Positions 32,014 to 32,228 of a stretch of DNA of 32,228 bases are shown here, in pieces (the stretch's first letter is position 1; every line of letters starts with the position of its first letter). Position numbers and translations under genes: made by a program. Source of the DNA: Dehalococcoidia bacterium (GTDB taxonomy: Bacteria > Chloroflexota > Dehalococcoidia > Dehalococcoidales > Fen-1064); the NCBI GenBank assembly GCA_011170375.1, contig DUEV01000002.1, forward strand, positions 327,052-359,279, written 5' to 3'. The notes below the pieces were generated by a model, which was given only the letters and a program-made list of their open reading frames with translations, had not been told where the DNA came from and ran no database searches.

Positions 32014-32228
32014 AAAGGAGGTGATCCAGCCGCAGCTTCCGCTACGGCTACCTTGTTACGACTTCGTCCCAATCATCAGCCCCACCTTCGGCGACTGCCT
32101 CCACATAAATGCGGTTAGCCCATCGACTTCAGGCGTTGCCAACTTTCATGACGTGACGGGCGGTGTGTACAATCCCCGAGAACGTATTCACCGCACTATG
32201 CTGACATGCGGTTACTAGCAACTCCAAC
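32014..32228 (-). rRNA. 16S rRNA, 3' terminal ~215 bases (rest outside window)
   Basis: The minus strand carries the universal 3' region: TACACACCGCCCGTCACGTC, GAAGTCGTAACAAGGTAGCC and GGATCACCTCCTTT with the anti-Shine-Dalgarno sequence. The exact mature end is uncertain by a few bases. The GCCGTAGCGGAAGCTGCGGC helix-45 neighbourhood and trailer resemble Dehalococcoides as I recall it. No 23S sequence follows within the roughly 2 kb downstream. Confidence 0.97.

Overview
The window looks like a chromosomal segment from an anaerobic Chloroflexota bacterium, most likely class Dehalococcoidia. The reasons are the 3' end of a 16S rRNA gene that resembles Dehalococcoides 16S as I remember it, the absence of a 23S gene in the 2 kb after that 16S, and the mix of heterodisulfide-reductase-like iron-sulfur proteins, ETF and multiheme cytochromes. 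The taxonomy is an inference; no search was run.

Region 1 (1-12046) is alpha-glucan metabolism. A tightly packed plus-strand operon, malQ (5' end outside the window), glgB, treZ, a GH57/DUF3536 glycosidase and treY, has overlaps or zero spacing at every junction. It meets a convergent alpha-glucan phosphorylase gene with which treY shares its last four bases. Together these remodel glycogen or maltodextrin, release trehalose (TreY then TreZ) and release glucose-1-phosphate (phosphorylase).

Region 2 (12047-16638) begins with 690 bases that hold a decayed IS110-type transposase fragment, a perfect hairpin and a likely operator, followed by a CsoR/CstR-family repressor gene. A minus-strand cluster then encodes a lipoprotein with two rhodanese domains, a decaheme-or-larger cytochrome c split by one in-frame UGA, and a Tat-exported, membrane-anchored protein with four [4Fe-4S] clusters. 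Nearly the same inverted repeat lies upstream of the repressor gene and over the -35 box of the rhodanese promoter. This suggests a persulfide-responsive extracytoplasmic sulfur/electron-transfer module.

Region 3 (16639-22344) is a cytochrome c maturation operon: ccmE, ccmF, an unknown exported protein, ccmA, ccmB, ccmC, ccmD. CcmE has the CxxxY heme site in place of HxxxY, and no ccmG or ccmH is present, so this is a System I*-type set. It would supply heme attachment for the adjacent multiheme cytochrome.

Region 4 (22393-29969) is a redox cluster: two paralogous HdrC-HdrB-like fusion proteins flanking a radical SAM/SPASM protein, then a GlcD-like flavoprotein, a GlcF/HdrD-like iron-sulfur protein, EtfB and EtfA. 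A new promoter appears to start at the second HdrCB-like gene.

Region 5 (29970-32228) has, on the minus strand, the 16S 3' end, a DinB-like gene, a small OB-fold lipoprotein and three tRNA-Ile(GAU)-like sequences: one intact, one degenerate but with its promoter kept, and one fragment. Two 78-bp repeats carrying intrinsic terminators are interspersed among them.
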